64,000 nucleotides of DNA from Streptomyces glaucescens (GCF_000761215.1 NZ_CP009438.1:2995501-3059500); one strand, 5' to 3'. Positions 1 to 8,923 are shown, counted from the first letter of the stretch. Numbers and translations are program-made. Notes: generated from the letters alone by a model not told the origin.

Positions 1-274
1 TCGGCGTCGTCGTACCGGTCTTCGGGTTCGCCACCGCGAGCAGCATGGGCGTGCTCGGCGACGCCTGGCTGATCGTGTCCATCGCGTTGACCGCGCTCGC
101 CGCGCTGGTGCTCGTCGCGCTGGTGCTGCCCTGGCAGGCGCGCTGCTGGAGGGGGCCGACGGGTCCAGGGAGGCGACCGTGCGGCTCGCCATGGTGACCG
201 GGGTGTTCAACCTGCTGTGGGCCGCCGTGACCGTACTGATGATCGTGCGGCCGGGGTCGACGACCGGGGCGTGA
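1..274 (+). pseudogene. DUF2269-like integral membrane protein, 3' end, frameshifted
   Basis: This is the end of a gene that begins before the window. Reading frame 3 from base 3 gives a hydrophobic segment with GVLGDAWLI and LVALVLPWQ. It then continues as unrelated residues and stops near 195. From about base 140 frame 2 gives the natural continuation (LLEGADGSREATVRLAMVTG, then FNLLWAAVTVLMIVRPG), ending with TGA at 272-274. The join between the frames near 138-143 corresponds to one missing base. The pattern resembles the C-terminus of small actinobacterial DUF2269-type membrane proteins, recalled rather than searched. It could be a real frameshift or a sequencing error in a GC run. Confidence 0.55.
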
Positions 275-501
275 ACGGACGAGGACCGGCACGACCGCAC
301 GGGGGGGGCGGGCGGGACGGGCCGGACGGGGAGGGCGGGGCGTGACCGCACGGGGGGGCGGGCGTGACCGGGCTGGAGCGGCGTGACCGGACGAGGGCTG
401 CGGACCGCGGCCGTCGCGGCCCGCAGCCCGCAGCCCTAAGCCCTCAGCCCTCAGCCCTCAGCCCTCAGCCAGGGCTCTCAGCCACGGCCGGTGGCCGGGG
501 G
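275..501. repeat. G-rich intergenic region with direct repeats and a heptamer array
   Basis: This gap separates two convergent genes. A 21-22 base direct repeat (gaccgcac followed by a run of 7-8 G and gcgggcg) occurs at 293-314 and 344-364. Bases 425-470 are a tandem array of about six 7-base units of the type agccctc. No gene is visible. The array lies just downstream of the MFS stop codon. Confidence 0.7.
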
Positions 502-1980
502 TCACGGCGTCGCCGTCCCTGCGCGGACCGTCGACGACGCGTTGTCCGCCGCCTCCGACAGCGGTCGCGCGATGTCCTCCAGCGAGCGGCGCTCCGCCTT
601 CACCGCGAGGAACGCCGCGACCAGTCCGGCCGCGCACATCAGCCCGGCGCCGATCTGGAAGGCGAGGACGGTGTCGCCGACCACCCCGGACTCGGTCAGG
701 TCGGCGAAGAGCAGCGGGCCGCTGATGCCGCCGGCGGCGGTGCCGAGGGCGTAGAAGAAGGCGATGGCCATCGCGCGGGTCTCCATCGGGAAGATCTCGG
801 AGACCGTGAGGTACGCGCTGGAGGCGCCCGCGGAGGCGAAGAACAGCACCACGCACCAGCAGGCGGTCATCGTCGACGCGGTCAGCGAGCCGCGGTCGAA
901 GAGCCACGCGGTGCCGAACAGCAGCAGGCCGGAGATCAGATAGGTGCCGGAGATCATGATGCGGCGGCCGACGGTGTCGAAGAGCTTGCCGAGCAGCAGC
1001 GGGCCGAGGAAGTTGCCCGCCGCGATGACGGCGAAGTAGTAGCCGGTGTGGCCGGTCGGCACGTCGAAGAAGGTGATGAGGATGGTGCCGAAGCCGAAGG
1101 TGATGGCGTTGTAGAGGAACGCCTGGCCGATGAAGAGGGACAGGCCGAGGACCGCGCGGCGCGGGTACTTGCCGAAGACCGTCTTGGCGATCAGGCCGAA
1201 GCCGATGCTCTTGCGCTGGTGGATGGTGATCTCACCGGCCGGGGGCGGCAGCCGCTCGCCCTTCTCCTGTTCGATCTCCCGTTCGACGGAGGAGACGAGT
1301 TCCTCGGCTTCGTCGCCCTTGCCGTGGATGAACTGCCAGCGCGGGCTCTCCGGGACGTGTCGCCGCACCAGCAGGATGACCAGGCCCAGGACCACGCCGA
1401 GGGCGAAGCTGAGCCGCCAGCCGAGGTCCTTGGGGAAGATCGTGGTGTCCAGCATGACGATGGACAGCAGCGAGCCGCCGATCGCGCCCAGCCAGTAGCT
1501 GCCGTTGATGATCAGATCGACGCGGCCCCGGTACTGCGACGGGATCAGCTCGTCGATCGCGGAGTTGATGGCCGCGTACTCGCCGCCGATGCCGAAGCCG
1601 GTGAGGAACCGGAAGAGGAAGAACCACCAGGACTCGAAGGACAGCGCGGTCAGCGCGGTCGCCGCGAGATAGACGGCCAGGGTCGCCATGAACAGCTTCT
1701 TGCGGCCGTAGCGGTCGGTGAGCCAGCCGAAGAACAGCGCACCCGCGCAGGCGCCCGCCACATACAGCGCGGCCGCCAGGCCGGTGACCTGGGCGGCCGA
1801 GATGTCGAGGCCGCTGCCTTCCTCGGCGATGCGGCCGGCGACGTTGCCGACGATCGTCACTTCCAGGCCGTCCAGGATCCAGACGGTGCCGAGACCGATG
1901 ACGATCATCCAGTGCCAGCGCGACCAGGGAAGTCTGTCCAATCGCGCGGGGACGGCGGTGGTGACGGTACCGACGGACAC
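502..1980 (-). CDS. MFS transporter, metabolite:H+ symporter / sugar-porter type
   Basis: This 492-residue, 12-helix major facilitator protein sits in the cytoplasmic membrane. The loop between helices 2 and 3 carries the family signature, DRYGRKK at about residues 89-95. A central hydrophilic loop (roughly 230-265, rich in E and K) divides the two six-helix halves. The GTG start is preceded by GAGGAGG at good spacing. The N-terminal WILDGLEVTIVG resembles metabolite:H+ symporters for aromatic or organic acids, but the substrate cannot be read from sequence. The gene is transcribed alone, convergent with the truncated gene to its left. Confidence 0.85.
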   Translation of the reverse strand: MSVGTVTTAVPARLDRLPWSRWHWMIVIGLGTVWILDGLEVTIVGNVAGRIAEEGSGLDISAAQVTGLAAALYVAGACAGALFFGWLTDRYGRKKLFMATLAVYLAATALTALSFESWWFFLFRFLTGFGIGGEYAAINSAIDELIPSQYRGRVDLIINGSYWLGAIGGSLLSIVMLDTTIFPKDLGWRLSFALGVVLGLVILLVRRHVPESPRWQFIHGKGDEAEELVSSVEREIEQEKGERLPPPAGEITIHQRKSIGFGLIAKTVFGKYPRRAVLGLSLFIGQAFLYNAITFGFGTILITFFDVPTGHTGYYFAVIAAGNFLGPLLLGKLFDTVGRRIMISGTYLISGLLLFGTAWLFDRGSLTASTMTACWCVVLFFASAGASSAYLTVSEIFPMETRAMAIAFFYALGTAAGGISGPLLFADLTESGVVGDTVLAFQIGAGLMCAAGLVAAFLAVKAERRSLEDIARPLSEAADNASSTVRAGTATP

Positions 1981-2127
1981 GGGCTCCTCCTCGTCGAGAC
2001 GGCCGACCGGACGGCGGCACTGCCGAAGACGACGCGGCAGCGCGACCCGAGTGCCCCGTCAACCCCGCCTTTACGCCCGCCCCGGCCCGCCCGCGCCCCC
2101 GGTGGGCCCTCGGGTCACTCCGTCGCC

Positions 2128-3642
2128 TTACGCCCCGAGCCCCCGCGCCACCGTGTAGATCAGCAGCCCCGCCAGGGAGCCCACCACCGTGCCGTTGATC
2201 CGGATGAACTGCAGGTCACGGCCGATGTGCGCCTCGATCTTCCTCGTCGTGTGCTCGGCGTCCCAGCTCGCCACGGTGTCGGTGATCAGCGAGGTGATCT
2301 CCTTGCGGTAGGTGGTGACCACGTGCACCGCGGCGCCCTCCACCCAGCCGTCGACCTTGCCCTGCGTCTTCGGGTCCACGGCCAGCCGGGCCCCGAGCGA
2401 CAGCAGGGAGGCCCGCACCCGCAGCCGCAGCTCGCTGCGCTCGTCCTCCGCCGCCGAGACGATCATCGACCGTACGGCCGTCCAGGTGGAGGCGATCAGG
2501 TCCTGGACCTCGCCCCGGCCGAGCACCTCGCCCTTCAGCCGCTCCACCCGGGCCCGGATGTCCGTGTCGGACTGGAGGTCGGTGGCGAAGTCGGTGAGGA
2601 AGCGGTCGAGGGCGCCGCGGGCCGGGTGGGAGGGCATGTCCCGCATCTCGGCGCAGAAGCGCAGCAGCTCCTTGTAGACCCGCTCGCCGACCTTGCGGTC
2701 CACGAACCGCGGGGTCCAGCCGGGGGCGCCGCCCTGGACGGCGTCCATCACATCGCCGCCGTGCAGCACGAGCCAGTCGTGCGCGCGGGTCACGATCAGG
2801 TCGACGACCCGTTTGTGACCGCCGTCGGCGACGACCTTCTCCAGCATCTTGCCGATGCCGGGCGCGATCTCCTGGGCCTCCGCACGCCGGGTGATCGCCT
2901 CGCCGACCACCGCCTGCACGTCGGAGTCGCGCAGCACGGTCAGCGCGCCGCGCAGCGCGGTGGCCAGCTCGGCGGTGACCCGGTCGGCGTTGGCGGGCTC
3001 GGCGAGCCAGGCACCGAGTCTGCTGCCGATGCCGACGGAGCGCAGCCGCTGCCGTACGACGTCCTCGGAGAGGAAGTTCTCGCCGACGAACTCGCCGAGG
3101 GAGACGCCGAGCTGGTCCTTCTTGTTCGGGATGATCGCGGTGTGCGGGATGGGCAGGCCGAGCGGGTGGCGGAAGAGGGCGGTGACGGCGAACCAGTCGG
3201 CGAGCGCGCCGACCATGCCGGCCTCGGCGGCGGCGGCGACATAGCCCGCCCAGGCGCCGGCGCCGTGGTGGGAGGCGAACTCGGCGAGGACGTAGATCAG
3301 CGCGACGAGGAGCAGCAGCCCGGTCGCGGTGAGTTTCATGCGGCGTACGCCGCGCTGTTTCTCCTGGTCGGCGGCGCTGAAGACGGTCATGGCGCGGGCG
3401 GCGGCGGGGACGCGGGGGGCGGCCGCCCGGCCCTCGCGGTCCGTCCCGTCCGGTTCCCCGGCCGGCCTCCCGTCCGGTTGCCCGCTCGGTTCCCCGGCCG
3501 GCCTCCGGTTCGGCTGCCGGTCCCGCTCCCCGGCCGGTTCCCCGGCCGGTTCCCCGTCCGGCTTCCGGTTCGGCTCCCGGTCCGGCTCCCCGTCCGGTTT
3601 CGTCAGATCCATCCGCTCCACCCGTTCCCGATGCCCCGCCAT
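2128..3642 (-). CDS. DUF445 family membrane protein with repetitive N-terminus
   Basis: A 504-residue protein of the DUF445 family, function unknown. The conserved core starts near residue 100 with a membrane helix (TATGLLLLVALIYVLAEF) and then the family hallmark GALADWFAVTALFRHPLGLPIP. A second helix closes the C-terminus (VVGSLAGLLIYTV). The first ~75 residues are low complexity, built from repeats such as DGEP and AGEP, and are not part of the family. They coincide with a DNA repeat. The ATG at 3642 follows AGGAAGGGAC. A start at the MDLTKPDGEP methionine is possible. Hydrophilic middle segments probably form a long helical cytoplasmic domain. Confidence 0.85.
   Translation of the reverse strand: MAGHRERVERMDLTKPDGEPDREPNRKPDGEPAGEPAGERDRQPNRRPAGEPSGQPDGRPAGEPDGTDREGRAAAPRVPAAARAMTVFSAADQEKQRGVRRMKLTATGLLLLVALIYVLAEFASHHGAGAWAGYVAAAAEAGMVGALADWFAVTALFRHPLGLPIPHTAIIPNKKDQLGVSLGEFVGENFLSEDVVRQRLRSVGIGSRLGAWLAEPANADRVTAELATALRGALTVLRDSDVQAVVGEAITRRAEAQEIAPGIGKMLEKVVADGGHKRVVDLIVTRAHDWLVLHGGDVMDAVQGGAPGWTPRFVDRKVGERVYKELLRFCAEMRDMPSHPARGALDRFLTDFATDLQSDTDIRARVERLKGEVLGRGEVQDLIASTWTAVRSMIVSAAEDERSELRLRVRASLLSLGARLAVDPKTQGKVDGWVEGAAVHVVTTYRKEITSLITDTVASWDAEHTTRKIEAHIGRDLQFIRINGTVVGSLAGLLIYTVARGLGA
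3430..3602. repeat. Imperfect 12-base-type repeats inside the DUF445 gene
   Basis: The plus strand repeats ccggccggttcccc, ccggttcggctcc and related units across this stretch. They encode the Gly-Glu-Pro tetrapeptide run of the DUF445 protein on the other strand. Such runs expand and contract easily, so length should vary between strains. Confidence 0.7.
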
Positions 3643-3830
3643 GACATTGTCCCTTCCTGACCGACTCCCGGAGCGGAGTTCCCCGCGTCCGTCCGGGTCC
3701 GGGGAGACCCAGGGGTGAACGTGCTCACCCCCTAAGGGGTCCCGTGCGCCTCCCCTCCGCCGGATGGCGCATCATGAGGTGATCACCGGAGCCTCGGGGG
3801 CTCCGCGCGCCCGAGGGGAACCGCACCCGC

Positions 3831-5159
3831 ATGACCAGGCGTCACGGTCACGCCCTGCTCGCCGCGATCTGCGCCCTGATCGTGGCCCTTTCCGCCGCCA
3901 TATACGGCGCCGTCTCGTCCGACGAGGGCACCGCCCGCCGGGCCGCCACCGGCCGCCCGCCGGGCAGCTCCGCCGCACCCGCCCTCGCCGGCACCTGGGT
4001 CGGCACCTGGTCCGCGTCCCCGGCTGCGGCCGAGCCGGGCACGCGGACCACGGGTCTCGCCGACCGCTCGGTGCGCAACGTCGTCCACACCAGTGCCGGA
4101 GGGACGAGTGCCCGCATCACGCTGTCCAATCTCTACGGCCGGCGCCCGCTGACCGTCACCCATGCCTCGATCGCCCTGGCCGCCGGCGACGACGGCGCGG
4201 CGGCCGTGCCGGAGACGATGCGGCGGGTGACGTTCCGCGGCGCCACGACCGTGGCCGTCCCGGCCGGCGGCCAGGTGACGAGCGACGCGGTGCGCATCGC
4301 GGTCCCGCACGACAGCGACGTCCTCGTCACCACGTACTCCCCCGCCGCCGCCGGCCCGGTCACCCACCACCCGCGCGCCCGCCAGATCTCCTACGCCGCC
4401 CGGGGCGACCGCACCGAGGACGTCACCGGCACCCCGTACACCGAGGAGGTCCCCTACTGGCGCCACCTGACCGCGCTGGACGTGTTCGGTGACGAGGCCG
4501 ACGGCACCCTGGTCGCCTTCGGCGACTCCCTCACCGACGGCGCCGGGTCCACCGAGGGCGCGAACCGGCGCTGGCCGGACGTCCTGTCCGGGCGGATCCG
4601 CGACGCCGTGGCGGACGGGCGGGACGTGCCGCGCCTCAGCGTGGTCAACCAGGGCATCAGCGGCAACCGCGTCCTCCACGACGGGCCGGGCCGCCCCGCG
4701 GACAATCCCAGCGGGCTGGACCGCTTCACCCGCGACGTCCTCGGCCGGCCGAACGTCAGGGTCGTCGTCATCGACCTCGGCGTGAACGACATCCTGCGCA
4801 GCCGGCGGCTCGCCGGCCCCGGCCGGATCCTGGACGGCCTGCGCACCCTGGTCCGCCGGGCCCACGCCCGCGGCATCAAGGTCGTCGGCGCCACCCTGAT
4901 GCCCTTCTACGGTCACCGCGGCTACACCGGCGAGCGCGAGGCCGTACGCCGGGAGATCAACGCGGAGATCCGCTCCGGCTCGGTGTTCGACGCCGTCGCC
5001 GACTTCGACGAGGCCCTGCGCGACCCGTACGACCCGCGCCGGCTGCGCGCCGACCACGACTCGGGCGACCACCTGCACCCGAGCGACCTCGGCTACCGGC
5101 GGATGGCGCACGCGATCGACCTGGACGACCTGAAGGGCGCGGCCCCGGCCCCGCTCTAG
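3831..5159 (+). CDS. Secreted SGNH/GDSL-type esterase/lipase
   Basis: A 442-residue exported hydrolase. Residues 1-30 form a signal peptide or anchor (RRHGHALLAAICALIVALSAAIYGAV). An N-terminal beta-rich region runs from about residue 50 to 210. The SGNH domain follows with block I GDSLTDG (about 227-233), GISGNR (block II Gly), GVND (block III Asn) and the C-terminal DHLHPSDLGY supplying the catalytic Asp and His. This layout matches extracellular streptomycete lipases/acetylesterases. The actual ester substrate is unknown. The gene is single and convergent with the DUF1707 gene. Confidence 0.9.
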   Translation: MTRRHGHALLAAICALIVALSAAIYGAVSSDEGTARRAATGRPPGSSAAPALAGTWVGTWSASPAAAEPGTRTTGLADRSVRNVVHTSAGGTSARITLSNLYGRRPLTVTHASIALAAGDDGAAAVPETMRRVTFRGATTVAVPAGGQVTSDAVRIAVPHDSDVLVTTYSPAAAGPVTHHPRARQISYAARGDRTEDVTGTPYTEEVPYWRHLTALDVFGDEADGTLVAFGDSLTDGAGSTEGANRRWPDVLSGRIRDAVADGRDVPRLSVVNQGISGNRVLHDGPGRPADNPSGLDRFTRDVLGRPNVRVVVIDLGVNDILRSRRLAGPGRILDGLRTLVRRAHARGIKVVGATLMPFYGHRGYTGEREAVRREINAEIRSGSVFDAVADFDEALRDPYDPRRLRADHDSGDHLHPSDLGYRRMAHAIDLDDLKGAAPAPL

Positions 5160-5359
5160 CGGCCCCGCCGGACCGGGACGTCGGGGCCACGCGGCCCCGG
5201 CCGGGCCCGGTGCGCGTGGACCGTTCGGGCCACGGCTCCGCCCCCACAAGCCTGCCCGGTGCGCCCGCCCGGGCCCGAACGGCCCAGTCGCTCCCCGCCG
5301 AGTGCCGGACCCGGTCCTCACCGTCCAGTGCCGGACGCGCCCGACGTGCCGCAGCCGCC

Positions 5360-5424
5360 GCGCGCAGCCGCCAAGCGCAACCGCCAAGCGCAACCGCCAC
5401 GCGCAACCGCCACGCGCAGCCGCC
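5360..5424. repeat. Tandem 13-base repeat, five units
   Basis: Five head-to-tail units with consensus a(a/c)gcgca(a/g)ccgcc start at 5360, 5373, 5386, 5399 and 5412. The array ends five bases before the stop codon of the DUF1707 gene (5429). It lies between two convergent genes. I see no coding role for it. Confidence 0.8.
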
Positions 5425-5428
5425 GCGG

Positions 5429-6145
5429 TCAGTCCTCCCGGCCGTGCCAGTCGCGGCCGTGGAGTTCCCGGCCGTGGGCCTCGCGCTCCAGCTTCTCCCG
5501 GCGCCGCTCCTCCTTCAGCCGCCTGCGCTCGGCCCGGGTCGGCTTGCGCTCCACCCCGACGCCGCCCCAGAAGGCGAACCCGGAGACGATCACCCGGGGG
5601 GCGCCGGGATCGCCCGGCACGCCCTCCTCGCGCTGGTCGAAGCCGCCCATGATGCCGATGCCGCGCACCACGACCTCGACGCCGGGCGGCACGATGACGT
5701 TCACCCCGCCCATGATCGCCACGCAGTTGATCTGCACCTCGCCCGCCGCGAAGTTCGCCTCCCGCAGGTCGACCTCCCCGCCGCCCCAGAAGGCGAAGCA
5801 GTCGAACCGCCGCGGCACGGTCCAGCGCCCCGCGCGCTGGAACCCCGACATCACGGCCACGGCCCGCGCCGACGAGCCCTCGCCCCCGACGATCCGCCCC
5901 GCCCAACTCCCGCCCGCGGCGGGGTCCTTCGTCATCGACACGGCGGGCACGGTGGCACCCGCGGCCGGCAGGTCACGGGTGATCGGCGCGAGTTCCCCGT
6001 ACGTCCGCGCCTGGTACGTCGCGTCGAGCCGCTCCTCGAACTCCGCCATGTCCAGCCGCCCTTCCGCGAGGGCGTCCCGCAGGACCTCGGCGACTCGTTC
6101 ACGATCGGCGTCGGAGGCACGCAGCTCCGGAGCATCGTCGGTCAT
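5429..6145 (-). CDS. DUF1707 (SHOCT-like) protein with LiaF-like C-terminal domain
   Basis: 238 residues. The N-terminal ~55 residues are a DUF1707 domain (LRASDADRERVAEVLRDALA, then GRLDMAEFEERLDATYQARTY), common in actinobacterial cell-envelope proteins. Residues ~115-190 hold the beta-repeat region FAFWGGGEVDLR, AIMGGVNVIVPPGVEV and GIGIMGGFD, typical of the C-terminal domain of LiaF/YvqF-type proteins. A charged C-terminus ends in repeats of the HGRE type. There is no transmembrane segment, so it is probably cytoplasmic or peripheral. The role is unproven; the family is linked to envelope-stress sensing. Confidence 0.85.
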   Translation of the reverse strand: MTDDAPELRASDADRERVAEVLRDALAEGRLDMAEFEERLDATYQARTYGELAPITRDLPAAGATVPAVSMTKDPAAGGSWAGRIVGGEGSSARAVAVMSGFQRAGRWTVPRRFDCFAFWGGGEVDLREANFAAGEVQINCVAIMGGVNVIVPPGVEVVVRGIGIMGGFDQREEGVPGDPGAPRVIVSGFAFWGGVGVERKPTRAERRRLKEERRREKLEREAHGRELHGRDWHGRED

Positions 6146-6178
6146 ACCCAGCAGCCTACGGACTCGCCGCCCCGCGCA

Positions 6179-7207
6179 CTACGCGGTCGCCCGCTCCTCG
6201 TACATCCTGGCGATCACGGCCTCGATGTCGGGTTCCCGCACCGACAGGTCGACCAGCGGGTACTCCGCCGCGATCCGCGCCACCAGCGGCGCCGCCGACT
6301 GCGCGGCCGGGAAGGCCACCCACTGCCGGGGTCCCTCCACCCGCACCACGCGGGCCGGGGCCGGGGCGTCGATCGGCGGCAGCTCCCGCTCCAGGTCCAC
6401 GACCAGGGTGCGCTCGCTCTCCCCCGCCTGGTGCAGCCCGGCCAGCGGGCCGTCGTACATCAGCCGCCCGTGGTCGATGACCATCACCCGCGAGCACAGC
6501 TGCTCGATGTCCTGGAGGTCGTGCGTGGTCAGCAGCACGGTGGTGCCGCGCTCGGCGTTCAAGTCGCGCAGGAACGACCGCACCCGGGCCTTGGAGACCA
6601 CGTCGAGGCCGATGGTCGGCTCGTCCAGGTACAGCACCTCCGGGTCGTGCAGCAGCGCCGCCGCGATGTCGCCGCGCATCCGCTGGCCGAGGGAGAGCTG
6701 GCGCACGGGCACGTCCAGCAGGGCGCCCAGTTCGAGGAGTTCGACGCACCGGTCCAGGTTGGCGCGGTAACGGGCGTCGGGGATGCGGTACATGCGGTGC
6801 GCCAGCCGGTACGAGTCGATCAGCGGCAGGTCCCACCACAGTGTCGTGCGCTGCCCGAACACCACCCCGATCCGGTGCGCGAGCCGCGAGCGTTCGCGGG
6901 ACGGGTCGATGCCCGCGACCCGCAGCCGGCCGCCGCTCGGCGTGAGGATGCCGGTCAGCATCTTGATCGTCGTCGACTTGCCGGCGCCGTTCGGGCCGAT
7001 GTACCCGACCATCTCGCCGCGCGGCACGGTGAACGAGATCGAGTCGACGGCGCGCACCTGCCGCCGCTCCCGCCTGAGGAAGCCGGTCCTCCGGCGCACC
7101 TCGAAGACCTTCTCGACGTGGTCCACCTCGATGAAGACACCGTCCCCGCGGGCACCGTCCCCGTGGGCACCGTTCATCGGTCCGCCGTCCGTCGGTCCGC
7201 TCACCAT
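6179..7207 (-). CDS. ABC exporter ATP-binding subunit (COG4586 type)
   Basis: 342 residues. Motifs in order are Walker A GPNGAGKST, Q-loop VVFGQRTTLWWDLP, signature LSLGQRMRGD, Walker B VLYLDEPTIGLD and the switch His in LTTHD. The atypical FGQRTTLWWDLP stretch is characteristic of the ATPases paired with COG4587/COG3694 permeases. The ATG at 7207 lies 14 bases after the upstream permease stop and follows GAGGAGCTGGAGACC. The first ~20 residues are Gly/Asp-rich. It is the last gene of a three-gene operon and energises the two permeases. The substrate is unknown. Confidence 0.9.
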   Translation of the reverse strand: MVSGPTDGGPMNGAHGDGARGDGVFIEVDHVEKVFEVRRRTGFLRRERRQVRAVDSISFTVPRGEMVGYIGPNGAGKSTTIKMLTGILTPSGGRLRVAGIDPSRERSRLAHRIGVVFGQRTTLWWDLPLIDSYRLAHRMYRIPDARYRANLDRCVELLELGALLDVPVRQLSLGQRMRGDIAAALLHDPEVLYLDEPTIGLDVVSKARVRSFLRDLNAERGTTVLLTTHDLQDIEQLCSRVMVIDHGRLMYDGPLAGLHQAGESERTLVVDLERELPPIDAPAPARVVRVEGPRQWVAFPAAQSAAPLVARIAAEYPLVDLSVREPDIEAVIARMYEERATA

Positions 7208-7221
7208 CGGTCTCCAGCTCC

Positions 7222-8130
7222 TCAGCTTCCCGTGCTCCGATACGTCCGCAGTCCCGCCCGCCAGGCGAGCCCCGCCCCCGCCCCGCACGCCACCGCCACC
7301 AGCGGCGGCGTGAACGCCAGCCACCCGGGCAGCCCCAGCGGGTAGGGCCGGTCCAGCAGGTAGGCGGCGGGCAGCCAGTTCACGAAGGCCAGCGGCAGGA
7401 CGAACGTCACCCCGCGCACCAGCTCCTTGCCGAAGATCGTCGGCGGGTACTGGAGCAGCGTCGTACCGCCGTACGTGAACGCGTTCTGCGCCTCCGACGC
7501 GTCCTGCGCCACGAACTGGAACGCCGCCCCCGCCACGAACACCGCGCCGAAGATCCCCGCCCCGCTGACCAGCACCACCGGCATCAGCAGCAGCTTCGGC
7601 ACGGTCCAGTCGATGTCCACCGTCCACAGGGCGTACGCCAGCACCAGCGCGCCCTGCGTGACCCGGCCCAGGCGGCGCAACGCGAACCGGTCGGCGGCGA
7701 CCTGGGCGAGCACCGGCGCCGGCCGCACCAGCAGGGTGTCCAGAGAGCCGTCGCGCAGCCGGCGGCCCAGCCGGTCCATCGAGCCGATCGCCAGGTCGGC
7801 CAGGCCGAAGGACACGCTGGACAGGCCGTACAGGAAGGCCACCTCGGGCAGCGCGTAGCCGCCGAGCGCGTCGACCCGGGAGAACATCAGCAGGATCGCC
7901 ACGAAGTCCAGCGCGGTCGCCGCGAAGTTGCCGAAGGTCGTCAGGGCGAAGGAGACGCGGTACGCCATCGTGGAGCGGATCCACATGGCGGCGATCATCC
8001 GGTACGCGCGCACCCCGTCGGCCACCCGGCGCCCAGCCGCACCACGGTCGTCCGGCCCGCCGCGAGCCACCCCGCCCTCACCCACACCGCTGCCGGCCGG
8101 CCCGCCGCGAGCCACCCCGCGCTCACCCAC
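7222..8130 (-). CDS. ABC-2 type permease (COG3694-like)
   Basis: Up to 302 residues with about six membrane helices, including AATALDFVAILLMF, VVLVSGAGIFGAVFVAGAAF and LAFTPPLVAVACGAG. It carries the family segment MDRLGRRLRDGSLDTLLVRP. The annotated start is GTG at 8130, overlapping the upstream stop by 8 bases. A nearly identical GTG-GGT-GAG start sits 45 bases inside at 8085, because the junction is duplicated. The true N-terminus is therefore uncertain by 15 residues. Product: an integral membrane half-transporter partnering the adjacent permease. Confidence 0.85.
   Translation of the reverse strand: MGERGVARGGPAGSGVGEGGVARGGPDDRGAAGRRVADGVRAYRMIAAMWIRSTMAYRVSFALTTFGNFAATALDFVAILLMFSRVDALGGYALPEVAFLYGLSSVSFGLADLAIGSMDRLGRRLRDGSLDTLLVRPAPVLAQVAADRFALRRLGRVTQGALVLAYALWTVDIDWTVPKLLLMPVVLVSGAGIFGAVFVAGAAFQFVAQDASEAQNAFTYGGTTLLQYPPTIFGKELVRGVTFVLPLAFVNWLPAAYLLDRPYPLGLPGWLAFTPPLVAVACGAGAGLAWRAGLRTYRSTGS
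8052..8130. repeat. 34-base direct repeat duplicating a gene junction
   Basis: Copies at 8052-8085 and 8097-8130 differ at one base. The second copy contains the stop of one permease and the start of the next; the first copy lies in frame inside the downstream permease. The offset of 45 bases adds 15 codons to the reading frame. Confidence 0.85.
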
Positions 8131-8923
8131 CCTGCACCACCACCCGCCGCGTCGCCGCGGACTGCACCAGCCGCCCGGCCGCCAGCAGCGCCACCGCCCA
8201 CGCCGCCTGGAAGGCGAACGTCGGCAGCGCGTCCGCCTTCCCCAGCAGCACGTCCGCGGGCCCCTGGAGCAGCGACGACCAGGGCAGCGCCCGTACGGCC
8301 TCCCCCAGCCCGCCCGGGAACACGTTCAGCGGCAGCAGCATCCCCGAGCAGAAGAACCCCGCCAGCCACGCCATCTGCACCACGCCCGTCCCGTCGAGCA
8401 GCCAGAACGCGCTCAGCGCCACCAGGTAGCGGATGCCGAAACTGACCACGAGCCCCAGCACCACGGCCACCAGGAACGCCGCCCACACCCCCGGCCGGGA
8501 CGGCAGCTCCACGTCGAACAGCAGCGCCCCGCACGCGAACGGCACCACCCCCCGCCCCAGCAGCTGGAACGCGGCCCGGCCCAGGTCCGCGGCGAGCCAC
8601 CACAGCTGGAGGTCGGCCGGCCGGTACAGGTCGATGGCGACATCACCCGTACGGATGCGCTCCATCAGCTCGTCCTCGAAACCACCACCGCCGATCGCGG
8701 CAGCCGCCAGCAGCGCCTGGCCCAGCCACACATAGGTGACCGCCTGCGCCTGCTCGTACCCGCCGAGCTGCGGTCTCTCGTCCCACAGCGCCAGATAGGC
8801 GTGGACGAGAATCAGCCCGAAGACGGTGTTCGCGAACACCCCCGCGGCCGTGGCCGCCCGATACGTCGCGTACCGTCGGAAACCCCCCGCAGCGACGGCC
8901 GCGTACAACCGTCCCGCACCCAC
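8123..8923 (-). CDS. ABC-2 type permease (COG4587-like)
   Basis: 266 residues with about six membrane helices. The family pattern is visible: GFRRYATYRAATAAGVFANT near the N-terminus, then DELMERIRTGDVAIDLYRP around residues 90-110, then FFCSGMLLPLNVFPGGLGE. It starts with GTG at 8923 after GGGAGGGGGG. It is the first gene of the operon with the second permease and the ATPase. The same three-component arrangement is widespread in actinobacteria as an uncharacterised export system. The N-terminal ~20 residues are cytoplasmic. Confidence 0.85.
   Translation of the reverse strand: MGAGRLYAAVAAGGFRRYATYRAATAAGVFANTVFGLILVHAYLALWDERPQLGGYEQAQAVTYVWLGQALLAAAAIGGGGFEDELMERIRTGDVAIDLYRPADLQLWWLAADLGRAAFQLLGRGVVPFACGALLFDVELPSRPGVWAAFLVAVVLGLVVSFGIRYLVALSAFWLLDGTGVVQMAWLAGFFCSGMLLPLNVFPGGLGEAVRALPWSSLLQGPADVLLGKADALPTFAFQAAWAVALLAAGRLVQSAATRRVVVQGG

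Noticed and set aside
364..3660. A 1098-codon open frame on the plus strand
   Set aside because: It is the shadow of the MFS and DUF445 genes on the minus strand. It has no ribosome-binding site, low complexity and no domain. High GC opens such frames.
3727..3740. Palindrome acccc-ctaa-ggggt near the SGNH gene
   Set aside because: Arms are only five bases and such runs arise easily in this composition; no clear promoter context.
5360..5424. CRISPR or attachment site
   Set aside because: Units are 13 bases, have no spacers, and no integrase or tRNA is near.
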